Source: Stramonita haemastoma | Taxonomy: Eukaryota; Mollusca; Gastropoda; Neogastropoda; Muricidae | Reading direction: 5' to 3' | NCBI GenBank assembly: GCA_030674155.1 | Contig: CM060327.1 | Location: 21,737,969 to 21,750,468 of the forward strand | DNA length: 12,500 nucleotides | Part shown: positions 1-8,789 of the stretch, in pieces | How the letters are laid out: every line of letters starts with the position of its first letter | Numbering within the stretch: position 1 is the first letter of the stretch | Made by a program: the position numbers and the translations under genes | The notes under the pieces: model-generated | Database searches by the model: none | What the model saw: only the letters and a program-made list of their open reading frames with translations | What the model was told of the DNA's origin: nothing

Positions 1-81
1 GAGAGAGAGACAGAGACTGAGACAGAGACAGAGAGAGAGAGACAGAGAGACAGACAAAGAGAGAGAGAGAGACAGAGAGAC

Positions 82-114
<33 letters not shown>

Positions 115-136
115 GACAGAGACAGAGAGAGAGAGA
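1..136. repeat. GA / GACA microsatellite
   Basis: The stretch is almost pure purine on the plus strand: GA dinucleotides with GACA and CAGA tetramers, including four consecutive CAGA units near 100-115. It is cut by the window edge, so the true array is longer. The 138 bases that follow (137-274) show no repeat and no gene signal. Confidence 0.95.
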
Positions 137-274
137 TGTGCAAAGGGGAGGGTGATGATTTTTAATTGAAAAGAGGTGGGGATGGGGGTCGAGGCTGTAT
201 TTCCCAGTCCATACTGTCAGTAGATAGAATGTCAAGGGACACTTCAGGGTCTGATCTGTTCCATTCTGTTTGCC

Positions 275-705
275 TTGCCTTGCCTTGCCTTGCCTCGGTT
301 TGCCTTTAAATGTATGCCGTTCTTTTGTTCGCCTTTGGTTTGTCTTGCTTCGACTTTCATTACTTTGAAAATTTTTCAAATGTCTGGCTTTTCTTCGCAT
401 TGCCTACCTTACTTTGCTTTGCTTTGCTTTTGCTTTTGCCTTTGCCTTTGCCTTGCCCTTGCGCCTTTTCCTTGTCTTGCCTTTGCCTTGTCCTTGCCCT
501 GCCATTTCCCTTGCCCTTTGCCTTTGTCTTTGCTTTGCCTTACCTTGACTTGCCTTTGCCTTACCTTACTTTACCGTGCCCTGCTTTGTCTTGCCTTGCC
601 TTGCTTTTCCTTGCCTTGCCATGCCATGCCATGCCATTTCATGCCTTACCTTGCCCTTGCCTTTGTCTTTGCCTTTCCTTGGCCTTTGCCTTGCCTTGCT
701 TCTAT
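275..705. repeat. Degenerate TTGCC / TTTGCC pentanucleotide array
   Basis: Clean TTGCC units occur near 279-295. They are followed by about 400 bp of decayed variants: TTTGCC, CTTGCC, ATGCC, TTACC and TTGCTT. Two long overlapping open frames across it translate to Cys-Leu-Ala-Leu-Pro-type low-complexity peptide, as expected of any stop-free pentamer repeat, so no gene is called. The same pentamer in clean form ends the retroelement tail at 8003-8032. This larger array may therefore also have started from a retroposon tail, although no such tail is visible next to it. Confidence 0.85.
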
Positions 706-1640
706 CAGATCCAAGTGGAATTCAATGTAGGGTGTAGCTGTAACAAGCTATTCACCAATCCTTTCCGTTCCTTTTCGTTGCCTGACAGTACTTCGGCGTC
801 TGCAGACCTTCGCTGATCTATTCCCTGAAGGTATCATCGTCTACTTCTTTCCTTCTTCTGCAGCTTTACCATCTTCGTGGTCATCGTCTCTGCTCCACTC
901 CCCTCTACTCCACTCCACTCTCTCTCCCCTGGAGAACGATGCTAGCAAGTTGCACTTGTTCCGTGCTGTGTCCACACTATTTCAACTTTTCCGGTTGTTG
1001 TTACTCTGGAGTGTGGGTCTTCATGTTTGGTCAGTGCATTATTGAAGAGTTTTTTTAGCAGACTTGATCCTGTTGGACATGGGTCCGTGTTGGAAAAGTT
1101 TAAAAATGGGATTCTCTTGTCTTTATGTTTGCTGGTTTCTCTGTTAAGGTTCATGCGTACAGAGAAAAAAGTTGTAGTGGCTAGGTGGATACGCGTTAAG
1201 CTTAAGTCTGTTAAGATGTATATCTTGAGTTTAACGTCTATTCATATTAAGTGGTTTTAGACGGGAAAATGTCTGTAAGAATTATGGATTCGCTGGTTCG
1301 ATTTTCGGCACACCTTCTCAGCTTCCTGAAATTTTGTTGATTAGTCCCAACTTCACTATGTGCAGAATTATGTACAATAAACTGTTCCAGTAATTCTTTA
1401 CATGTTGATTTTAATTTAAAATTTCAAGCATACACATTGACAATTTTATTGTGTAGTTAGCGTCAGCTAATACCAGCCCGACAACAGCAATATTATGCTC
1501 AGTAAGTACTAAGACTTCTTCAATTGACAAATCCACTGGGTATTTTTGTGCCGTTTAGGACACCGACCATAAGTAGACAATTCTGGCATTAAAAGATGTT
1601 TGGGCTATGAACGTGTGTGCAAGGTGTATAAGTGTGTTTA
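706..1640. other. Non-repetitive stretch, no gene recognised
   Basis: This is mixed, moderately AT-rich sequence. Open frames at 942-1154 (minus) and 1027-1260 (plus) overlap each other, are short, have no recognisable domain and lack flanking splice signals. A pyrimidine tract followed by CAG near 840-862 resembles a splice acceptor, but no plausible coding exon follows it. Confidence 0.5.
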
Positions 1641-1957
1641 CAAGCGAACGGGATAATCTCGTGGTTAGAGCGTTGTGCTGGCAATCTGGTTGCCCGGGTT
1701 CGAGCCCAGGTTTTGAGCCATCACTGAAACTCCCTTTCAAGGGGGATTTTTCCCCTGGAGTTAACATCAGTGCCGACTCCACTCTCATGAAAGTCCTTCG
1801 GATAGGACTATGAACAAAGGTCCCTTATGCAAGTGCTCGCAGAACTTCTGCCTTTTGAAGGAGTAGGCCATAGTGTGCTGGTGGGAATGGATGACTAAAG
1901 CGTATGCACATGGGGACTAATGTAAAAAAAAGGACGTGTCATTATCCTCGACATAAG
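1641..1957 (+). mobile_element. tRNA-derived SINE, near full length
   Basis: The head reads like a tRNA gene with an internal RNA polymerase III promoter. The A-box region is TCGTGGTTAGAGCG near 1659-1672, with D-stem CTC/GAG, and the B-box is GGTTCGAGCCC near 1699-1709. The acceptor stem does not close and the anticodon stem is poor, so it is a derived head and not a working tRNA. Next come a hairpin-rich body (GGGGGATTTTTCCCC near 1741-1755; GGAGTT at 1757-1762 facing GACTCC at 1775-1780) and a core with GTCCTTCGGATAGGAC at 1793-1808 followed by AAAGGTCCC. The 3' end carries TGTAAAAAAAAGG and ATTATCCTCGACATAA (1921-1956). The minus-strand copies at 4045-4285 and 5040-5258 share the core, and the latter also shares the head and body. 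I recall this core as common in molluscan SINEs, possibly the Meta-domain of MetaSINEs; that name is from memory. Ends are approximate and target-site duplications were not resolved. Confidence 0.85.
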
Positions 1958-2500
1958 ACTTCAGAAAATCACCAGAAACTCAGTTTATAGTTTTGCCAAA
2001 TCAAAGTTGATAATCTTCTTATTCGAAGTGGTGCATTCTTGGATCCCTGTCTTTAGGTCGCAAATGATGGTTGTAACCACTGGCTCACTTGCTCCAAAAA
2101 ACATTAGCAAGAGAAAAGATTTAACACCCAAATAAAATACTATGACCATAACTAATCAAATAAAACCAAAGAACAAGTTACAATGGACTAAACTGAAAAT
2201 AGATTAAATCAAAACAAAAGCCCATACAAAAAACGACTCGTAACAAAATAAAATTAAACGACAAACCAGAGACTTCGATGAAACGATCCTAAAGAAACCA
2301 CATTAGATCAAAACTAAACAGTTTGAACAAAATGACATCAGGAATAACTTCCTAAAAACTGTCTTCAACAAAGTGGAAAAAGTGCAGTGCAGAATAAACA
2401 AATCAGTCAGACACAAAAGTAACCGCAAAAGATGAAACAAAAACACAGCATGAATTTAATTTTTGTTCTGGTTCTTGAAAAAATCTGAATTGGCTTTAAG
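1958..2500. other. A-rich spacer, no gene recognised
   Basis: From about 2086 to 2455 the plus strand is strongly A-rich, with many AAAC/AAAT words and stops in all frames. No element ends, tRNA features or splice-bounded open frames are visible. The composition differs from both flanks, so it may be a decayed insertion, but nothing identifies it. Confidence 0.45.
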
Positions 2501-2645
2501 TTTCTTCTTCTTCTTCTTTCTTCTTTTTTCTTCTTCTTCTTCTTCTTCTTCTTCTTCTTCTTCTTCTTCTTCTTCTTCTTCTTCTTCTTCTTCTTCTTCT
2601 TCTCTCTTCTTCTCCTCCTCCTCCTCCTCTCCTCCTCCTCTTGCC
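2500..2645. repeat. TTC microsatellite grading into TCC
   Basis: About 25 uninterrupted TTC units lie at 2529-2603, preceded by impure TTC/TTTC and followed by TCC units to about 2640. The minus strand is GAA/GGA, a homopurine strand. Open frames through it encode poly-Ser on the plus strand and poly-Glu or poly-Arg on the minus strand, and are repeat artefacts. Confidence 0.97.
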
Positions 2646-2940
2646 TTCCTTACTTTCACCCTTGGCTATTTTGAGATTCACTGTACATGAGGTGTTTACG
2701 TTTGCCCCAGTTTTTACATCTTCAGTTATATGATTTCCTGTGCCTTTGTTTGTTTGTTTTGAGCTCTCCTTGATTGTTTTTGTGTTGATTCGTTTAATCA
2801 ACTTATTTAGAGCTTTTCGGGTTGTTTTCATATTACCTTATTTTTGTCTCTTCGTTTTAAGTTTTCTAAAAACATCGTTTTCCGGACAAGACTAAAGTAT
2901 AGATTTTTTTTAACAGACGGTGGAGTGACAGATACAAGCC
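2646..2940. other. T-rich spacer, no gene recognised
   Basis: This is T-rich sequence on the plus strand. A minus-strand open frame runs from 2831 into the TTC tract, but its first 60 or so residues are Lys/Thr/Asn-rich with no recognised domain and no splice signals, so it is not called as a gene. Confidence 0.4.
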
Positions 2941-3037
2941 GATATATAATATATATAATATATATATATATATAATATATAAGATAGTAAAAACATAGAG
3001 AGAGAGACAAAAGACAGAGAGACAGACAGACAGAGAG
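2941..3037. repeat. TA microsatellite followed by GAGA/GACA repeat
   Basis: Impure TA repeats cover about 2942-2982. After a 14-base spacer a GAGA/GACA run follows at about 2996-3037. The two arrays have unrelated motifs placed side by side. Confidence 0.85.
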
Positions 3038-3884
3038 AACACAGGAGGCCCTCCCCATCCCACAATCTGCCTGGAAGGGCTGGAACCAGGAAAAAAGGGA
3101 GGGAGGAGGAAAGCTGGCACCCCTCTCTACCTCTCTTAGCTAGCTCAGGCCAAGTGAGGAGCTCTGAGAGTCTTGGAGCTGTCTGGCTGAGGGTCTTCAG
3201 AGACTGGAATGGCAGGGAAAGGGCAAAAAGGGGGTGGGGGGGAGAGGGTGAACCACTTCTCTTTCATATCTTGAGTTGTCTCCTGTTCTGCTGCTGTGTG
3301 GAATAGACTGGTAAACTTGTGATGGCTGTGTTGGATTTCTAAGATTGGGGTGTGGGGGGTTGTTGTGTGATATATTCTAAAAACAATGTTTATTTTTCAA
3401 AACCGATGTTGTGGTGGAAGGAGTGGAAATGAAAATTCTTTACAGAGTGAAATGGAAATATTCTATCCAGGAGGGAAAATGAAAATTCCTTTCATGGGGT
3501 GGACTTTTTTTTTTTTTACTCGCTAACGATTTCAGAGCTGAAGAGTGGCGAAAGTAGCGGTTAGCCTAGCGCGCGAGGATGGAGATCGATTCAGTGTGTG
3601 TATGTCGGGAAATGTTCCCTTCACTTTAGTGGCCTTTAGTCTGGCTAGCTCATTGGTTTCTTCCTTTCTTCATTCCTTGAGATTCTTTTTTCGTTCATTG
3701 AATTTTTTTGTTGTTGGGTTTTTTTCTCTCCTTATCTTTTGGTTGGTTTGTTACTTGCTTGCTTGTTTTGGGACTGGATTGGTTGGTTGATTGATTGTAT
3801 TCATTTTTATTTTTTGTAGTTGTATGGTAAAAAAATATGTTGTGCTTGTGTTGTATTGTTGTTGTTGTTTTGTAATTGATGTGT
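3038..3884. other. Unique then T/G-rich stretch, no gene recognised
   Basis: 3038-3260 is relatively G/C- and purine-rich; 3360-3530 holds two imperfect copies of a GGAAATGAAAATTC-type word (near 3425 and 3475) and a T13 run. At 3550-3590 the words GCGGTTAGCCTAG and GATCGATTC faintly resemble A and B boxes, but the spacing is short and the match weak. From about 3640 the sequence is T/G-rich (TTGG, TTG and TTTG words) without a clear period. Open frames are Phe/Leu/Val-rich and unconvincing. Confidence 0.4.
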
Positions 3885-4044
3885 GTTTTCTTGTATTACA
3901 TGCATTGTATTGTCTGGACTGTTTGCGTTGTTTAGTATTGTTCTGTATTGTATATTGTATTGCATTGATTGTATTATTGTATTGTGCTGGACTGTATTGC
4001 ATTGTATTGTGTTGCATTGTATTGTTGAATGTAGCATTGTATTG
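3885..4044. repeat. ATTGT pentanucleotide array, 3' tail of the adjacent minus-strand SINE
   Basis: The plus strand shows repeated TGTATTGTATTGCATTG-type words, a decayed ATTGT pentamer with GCATT variants. On the minus strand this is ACAAT, and it begins exactly where the SINE at 4045-4285 ends. This fits growth of the element's 3' terminal repeat. Open frames on both strands (Cys/Ile/Val-rich plus, Asn/Gln/Thr-rich minus) follow from the period and are not genes. Confidence 0.85.
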
Positions 4045-4285
4045 TTACTTTCGGACAAATCAGTTTGTTTTGCGTGAAATTAAGGCGCATCACCTACAAA
4101 ATCTTGCCATTTTTTAATTTTAAAAAAGCTGTCTGCTGTGTTGTTTCAATTTCCATTAAGTTGCTTTTTCCACATAATTTGTCCAGGGACAACTCTTTTG
4201 TTGCTGTGGGTTCTTTAACGTGCTCTAATTGCGTGCCACACACGGGACCTCGTTTATCGTCTCATCCGAAAGACTGGACTGCATA
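4045..4285 (-). mobile_element. SINE copy, 5'-truncated, minus strand
   Basis: On the minus strand the core GTCTTTCGGATGAGAC (4259-4274 complement) is followed by ATAAACGAGGTCCCGTGTG, then by GTTAAAGAACCC, AGCAACAAAAG and GTTGTCCCTGG. I recognise this order from dispersed gastropod SINEs. A degenerate 3' section including AATTTCACGCAAAAC leads straight into the pentamer tail. No tRNA head is visible upstream (positions above 4290), so the copy is 5'-truncated or the head has decayed. It shares its core with the SINEs at 1641-1957 (opposite strand) and 5040-5258 (same strand). It is transcriptionally dead if it lacks the promoter head. Confidence 0.82.
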
Positions 4286-4797
4286 CGTGCAGGCATACAG
4301 CGTCTGCGTTCATAGGTGTGTGCTTGCATCCATGCATTTCTCCAAGCGTGCTTGTGTGCTTGCGGGAAGTGAATGAGAGAATGCTCTGACTTTATGCAAA
4401 TGCTTGCGGGAATTATTCATATGTAGTGCGAATGTGTTGTACCTTTGATATTGCGAACCCTAACTGGGATAAGTCCTTAAGACTCCACAGCAAAGCAAAG
4501 CAACATCGTCTTCCACCCCCACCCCAAAATTAAACAAACAAAAAATCGCTTTGGACACAATGGACAGAAAGGAAATGGGAATGTTACAGTGACTCGTCAG
4601 TGGCTTATCTTATACTTGCCTTCACTGTGTGGGATAGACAATTTTGGTTTAGAATCGTGGCTCTGTTTTTTCCGTCTGCTAAATGTCAGTCTTTCTCTCT
4701 CTAGTTAGGACTTTCAGCATCTTAGTCTGTCTAAAGCTGTCAGGGTTTGTTTTTTTCCTCTGTGTGTCTGAAGAAGTTAGTTAGCTTTGTGTGTCTT
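4286..4797. other. Unique stretch, no gene recognised
   Basis: No repeat array, element end or splice-bounded coding exon is visible. The word TGTCAGTCTTTC near 4685 matches the start of the minisatellite unit at 5335-6250 but occurs once here. A short C-rich patch (CCACCCCCACCCC) lies near 4514-4526. Confidence 0.4.
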
Positions 4798-4873
4798 TAT
4801 TTCTTTCTTTCTTTCAGTCTATCTGTCTTTCTGTCTGTCTGTCTGTCTGCCAATCTGTCTTGTCTGTCTTTTT
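4798..4873. repeat. TTTC / TCTG tetranucleotide repeat
   Basis: TTTC units (about 4800-4815) pass into TCTG units with two interruptions. This is the complement type of the GACA arrays at 2996-3037 and 7101-7152. The following 4874-5039 is unique with no gene seen. Confidence 0.85.
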
Positions 4874-5039
4874 TGTTTAATTTTGCGTCTCTGCTCTCAA
4901 AGGGAGGTAAGAAGAAAATGCCAGTATGTTTATCTAGATGTGGCAATGCTTCTTTCTATTCAGAGATTTTAGTTTTTCTTCTTATTTATTTAGAAACTAA
5001 CGACAATTTTCCCAAGGCAAAACTGGTTTCAATGTGTAC

Positions 5040-5258
5040 GTAAGATGTTTTCTGTGCACTCGCACACGGGGCCTCGGTTTACAGTTTTATTCAAAGGGCT
5101 TTCGCGGGAGTGGAGTTAATACTGTAGTTAACTCCACGGTAATAAAAAAAAAATAATATTATATATACCCTAGAACAGGGCGTCTCGGTGGTGGCTGGAG
5201 CCCAGGCAGTCAACTCACAGCTCAATGCTCTAACCACTAGGCTATCCCAGCTCACTGT
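5040..5258 (-). mobile_element. tRNA-derived SINE, minus strand
   Basis: On the minus strand the head begins GGGATAGCCTAGTGG (complement of 5235-5249), then GTTAGAGC, an A-box of the same type as the SINE at 1641. A decayed B-box follows (GCCTGGGCTCCAGCC, about 5193-5207). The body has GTGGAGTTAA and TTAACTCCAC arms (5110-5119 and 5128-5137), a perfect 10-bp inverted repeat around an 8-base loop, matching the weaker hairpin in the 1641 copy. The core then reads GAAAGCCCTTTGAATAAAAC and AAACCGAGGCCCCGTGTG. A TA/poly-A patch near 5150-5167 interrupts the body and probably grew after insertion. The 3' end is not sharp. This copy is more diverged than the other two. Confidence 0.82.
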
Positions 5259-5334
5259 ATTTTAATTACTCTCTTTACAGCGTCTGTCTGCCTCTTGTGT
5301 CTGGGGATCCAGGAATGGTCAACGATGCTCTCTG

Positions 5335-6250
5335 TCCTGAGGTGTCGATGTCAGCCTTCATCTCTCTCTTACTAAATTCCTGGTTATCGTCTGCGCCCTC
5401 TGTGTTTTCTCTATGTTGAGGTGGCTTTCGATAGATACTCTGTTCTCTCTGTTGAAGTGTTCGTGCTTTTAATAGATCGAGTCTTGTCAGCCAAGCGTCT
5501 TGTCCCTTTTCTCGTCTAAGTGTCAGTCTTCTAGAGAGTTACGTCTGTGTCTTCTCTATCTAGAGGTTCATCTTCTAGAGATTACGTCTGTGTTCCTTCT
5601 CTCGTGTCATCTTCTAGGTAGTTACGTCTGTGTTCTTTTTTTCTAGAGTGTCAGTCTTCTAGAGAGTACGTCTGTGTTCCTTTCTCTATCTAGAGGTGTC
5701 AGTCTTTCTAGAGAGTTACGTCTGTGTTTTTTATCTAGAGTGTCAGTCTTTCTGAGTTAGTCCGTGTTTCTATCTAGAGGTGTCAGTCTTTCTAAAAGTA
5801 TGTTTTATAACAGTTCTAGTTGTTTCCTTTCTCTATCTAGAGGTGTCAGTCTTTCTAGGTAGTGCTTTTCATCTAAGTATCATCTTCAGATAGATGTGTG
5901 TGGCGTTCTTTGTGTCTACAGGTGTCAGTTTTTCTAGATAAATACGTCTGTGTTTTTTCTCTACTACATTCGTTTTTACATAGATACGTCTGTTTCCCTT
6001 TCTCTATTAAGTGTCAGACTTCTAATAGATCGTCTGTGGTTCTTTCTCATCTACAGTGTCAGTCTTTCTAGATAGATATGTTTGAGTTTTCTCTATCTAA
6101 TTCATCAAGTGTCATCTTTCAGAGAGATACGTCGTGGTTTTTTTCTATGTAGAGTGTCAATTCTAAATACTGTCTGTGTTTTTCTATCTAAAGGTGTCAT
6201 CTTTCTAGGTAGATACGTCTGTGTTCCTTTCTATCTGAAGGTACCAATCT
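5335..6250. repeat. Decayed minisatellite, unit about 45 bp
   Basis: The anchor GTGTCAGTCTT recurs, often altered, at about 5520, 5566, 5604, 5648, 5696, 5740, 5780, 5843, 5877, 5922, 5968, 6011, 6056, 6109, 6154, 6194 and 6241. Steps are 34-63 bp and mostly 43-48. More decayed units extend upstream to about 5340. A typical unit runs GTGTCAGTCTTTCTAG, then AGATACGTCTGTGTT, then CCTTTCTCTATCTAGAG. The palindrome TCTAGA occurs on both sides of the anchor (for example 5689-5694 and 5707-5712), giving a short inverted repeat across unit junctions. No coding frame survives the variable unit lengths. The array begins about 80 bp past the 5' end of the SINE at 5040-5258. Confidence 0.9.
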
Positions 6251-6539
6251 CTCTCTCTCTAGGTCGTAGGAATTCTCAGTCAATTATTCTATCCCCCTGT
6301 CGCGGTACGTTTCGAATTAATCTAGGTAGTGCTGGTGATCTTGATGGTGTGAGGTATTCTATCTACTGGGAGCTTGTCTGTAGGAGTGTCTTGATCATAA
6401 TGTCTCTTTCTATCTACCTTTGTCTGTTTTTTCCCCTTTTCTCTTCTCTTCTGTCTAATTGTTGTCATACTTTTTGTTTTATTCATTTACATATATATTA
6501 TCTTTAAGCCCTGTGTTAGAAATAAAGGCATTCGTCACT
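6251..6539. other. Unique stretch, no gene recognised
   Basis: Mixed sequence becomes T-rich from about 6400. An AATAAA hexamer at about 6521-6526 lies just before a CT tract, like a retroelement 3' end or a poly(A) signal, but there is no supporting gene or element match. The open frame reaching from 6082 to 6507 runs out of the minisatellite and is not convincing. Confidence 0.4.
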
Positions 6540-6692
6540 TCTCTTCTCTCTCTTCTCTTCACTTCCTTTTGTTTCCCTTCTCTCTCTCTCTTCTCTTCTC
6601 TTCTTTCCTCTTCTTTTCTCCTCTCTTCTTTCTCTTCTCTTCTTTCCTCTTCTCCCCCTCTCCTCTTTTCTTCTCCTTTTCTCTCCTCCCCA

Positions 6693-6741
<49 letters not shown>

Positions 6742-6812
6742 CTCTCTCCCCTCTCCTCTCTCTCTCTCTCTCTCTCTCATCTCTCTCTCCTCTCTCTCTC
6801 TTCCTCTCTGGC
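6540..6812. repeat. CT / CTTT polypyrimidine tract
   Basis: The plus strand is nearly all pyrimidine: TCTCTTC and TTTCCTC words up to about 6690, then clean CT dinucleotides at about 6694-6736 and 6757-6778 with CCT interruptions. Translations are Leu/Ser/Phe on the plus strand and Arg/Glu/Lys on the minus strand, and are artefacts. Confidence 0.95.
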
Positions 6813-6955
6813 TAGCCTAGCTCAGCTACCGTTGTTTTAACAAATGATTGTTCAAAAGGGCTGGGCGTCGCCTCTTCACATGCTCTGCTCCCTGCTGGTT
6901 CTAGTCTGTGGAACGATGTCTGGCACATTAGAGGACCGCTGGGTGAACGTGCATG
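6813..6955. other. Short unique island between CT and GA tracts
   Basis: About 140 bp of complex sequence sits between two low-complexity blocks of opposite strand bias. A plus-strand ATG at 6844 opens a frame whose first 30 or so residues include a hydrophobic stretch (LHMLCSLLVLVCG) like a signal peptide. It then enters Gly/Glu/Arg translation of the GA repeat. No splice donor, homologue or promoter is recognised, so it is not called as a gene. Confidence 0.4.
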
Positions 6956-6957
6956 AA

Positions 6958-7070
6958 AATGGGGGAGGAGAGAGAGAGGGGGGGAGAGGGGGAGAGAGGG
7001 AGGGAGGGGGAGGGGGAGAGCGGGGGGAGGAGGAGGGGGGGAGAGGGAGGGAGGGAGGGGGGTGAAGGAG

Positions 7071-7153
<83 letters not shown>

Positions 7154-7390
7154 GAGGGGGAAGAGGGGCAGGGATGGAGGGAGAGAGTGAGAGAGAGAGG
7201 GAGGGAGGGAAAGAGGTGGGGCAGGAGTGAGGGAGGGAGGGAAGGAAAGAGAGGGAGAAAGAGAGGTGGGCAAGAGGTAGGGAGAGAGAGGAGGGGGAGG
7301 CAGGGAGGGAGAGAGACGGAGAGAGAGAGGGGGAGAGAGAGAGAGGGGGGAGACAGAGAGAGAGAGAGATAGCAGAGAGACAGACACACA
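6958..7390. repeat. GA / GGGA / GACA polypurine-type tract
   Basis: The plus strand is purine-rich: GGGGAGAG and GGGAGGGA words, with a clean block of 13 ACAG units at 7101-7152, then more GA/GGGA to about 7385. Strand bias is the reverse of the CT tracts on each side (6540-6812 and 7490-7883). The frames through it are repeat artefacts. Confidence 0.95.
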
Positions 7391-7883
<493 letters not shown>

Positions 7884-8035
7884 TGGTACTGCGTAAAATT
7901 TTATTGTTTAGTATCTTTTTATCTTGATGTATCCCTGAAAAGGGCGGGACTGGATGTAAAAAAGCACTCGAGTGCTTATCTATTATCCTCGAATAAAATA
8001 CTTTGCCTTGCCTTGCCTTGCCTTGCCTTGCCTCT
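7884..8035 (+). mobile_element. Retroelement 3' tail with TTGCC terminal repeat
   Basis: Unique sequence after the CT tract contains GGACTGGATGTAAAAAAG (about 7948-7965), the perfect 12-bp palindrome GCACTCGAGTGC (7964-7975), ATTATCCTCGAATAAAA (about 7982-7998) with an AATAAA hexamer, and then TTGCC units (8003-8032). The words GGACT, ATGTAAAAAA, ATTATCCTCGA and ATAA occur in the same order at the 3' end of the SINE at 1641-1957, and ATGTAAAAAA plus a palindrome and TTATCT recurs at 11951-11976. This looks like the shared 3' end of a SINE family and perhaps its partner LINE. No tRNA head or reverse transcriptase is present, so the copy is 5'-truncated or its 5' part is replaced by the CT tract. 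Confidence 0.7.
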
Positions 8036-8574
8036 CCCCCCCTCCTCTCCTCTCTCTCTCTGTGCTATCGACCTACAATACAATTTTCACTCTTGGAATT
8101 TGAGTTACGAGACAAGGCAAGATCCAACCAAACTTGTCGTGTCATTTCGGCTTTTGTCTCTTAGTGATAGGAACGTAAATATTTCAACGTTAACTTTTCC
8201 ACTTTGGACTTAATGACACCTGAGGTAGGTGCAAGCCAGCCAGCACACGGGTAAAAGATATTTATGCTGATGCATGTGCTTCAGTGCACGTACAGAGCGT
8301 ACGTACACGTAGACACGCTCGCAAACACACAAAAGTCAAGCATGATATGTATGTGTGGATTGGTACTTTTCGCTGTAAAATTTTTGTATGTCACATGAAA
8401 GTAGGTATTCATGCACGTGTGTGTATTCTTTTTAGACGAGTGTGTATGCATAGGTGTGAGGTTATTACTGGGAGATCTGTCTGTCTTGTCTTTTTCTCTG
8501 TCTCTGTCCTGTCTTTCAATATACATCCAGTACCCCGTGTGCATGCAGTTTTGTAATTTTGTCATCCGTGCGCC
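8036..8574. other. Unique stretch, no gene recognised
   Basis: A short CT run (about 8036-8061) follows the TTGCC tail. The rest is mixed sequence. Around 8265-8345 there are many ACGTAC and CACGTAC-type words (GTACGTACAC near 8299), dense in short palindromes but without a period. TCTG-like words recur near 8478-8515. Overlapping open frames on both strands at 8281-8565 have no recognised domain. Confidence 0.4.
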
Positions 8575-8690
8575 TTGGCTTCAGTGCAGTCCCCCAGTTC
8601 ACGCAGCGGTAAATGGATACCTGCCCTCTTTTGTGTAGGGAAGGTAAAGCAGCGGGGGAGGGGAAAATGGACTCCACCCTCTAAATACAA
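8575..8690 (+). mobile_element. Fragment of a second SINE family (body)
   Basis: The order CCCCAGTTCACGCAGCGG, TAAATGGATACCTG, AGGGAAGGTAAAGC, then GGACTCCACCCTC and AATACAAAGC matches a tRNA-SINE body I recall from many invertebrate genomes (a CAGTCCACCCAGCTGTAAATG module followed by GGTACCTG and GGGAAGGTAAAG). This is recollection and not a search result. No A/B boxes are visible upstream, so the head is missing. It is unrelated in sequence to the SINEs at 1641, 4045 and 5040. Confidence 0.55.
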
Positions 8691-8789
8691 AGCTTGGAGA
8701 AGAGCAAGTATTTAAGTGCATGTAGCATAATGATACATACATATGCACAAACTTACTCTAATATAATATCTTTTGTTCTGTGATTGCAG

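Noticed and set aside
275..816. Two overlapping open frames of 151 and 168 codons, Cys/Leu/Ala/Pro-rich
   Set aside because: They are translations of the TTGCC-type pentamer array, which has no stops in some frames. No domain, splice sites or conserved composition.
1648..1725. Possible functional tRNA gene
   Set aside because: A and B boxes are good, but the acceptor stem does not pair, the anticodon stem is poor, and SINE body and core follow directly.
2086..2870. A-rich 2086-2460 and T-rich 2690-2870 as arms of a long inverted repeat or TIR element
   Set aside because: The composition is complementary, but I could not find matching words in register; only the base bias agrees.
3550..3592. 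Possible tRNA-derived SINE head (GCGGTTAGCCTAG and GATCGATTC)
   Set aside because: Box spacing is too short, matches are weak and no SINE core follows.
5335..6250. CRISPR array
   Set aside because: The repeat is continuous and decayed, with no constant repeat and unique spacers, and the surrounding DNA is animal-like.
6812..7389. Long minus-strand frames of 153 and 191 codons, Ser/Leu/Pro-rich
   Set aside because: Explained entirely by the GA/GACA array read as CT/TGTC on the minus strand.
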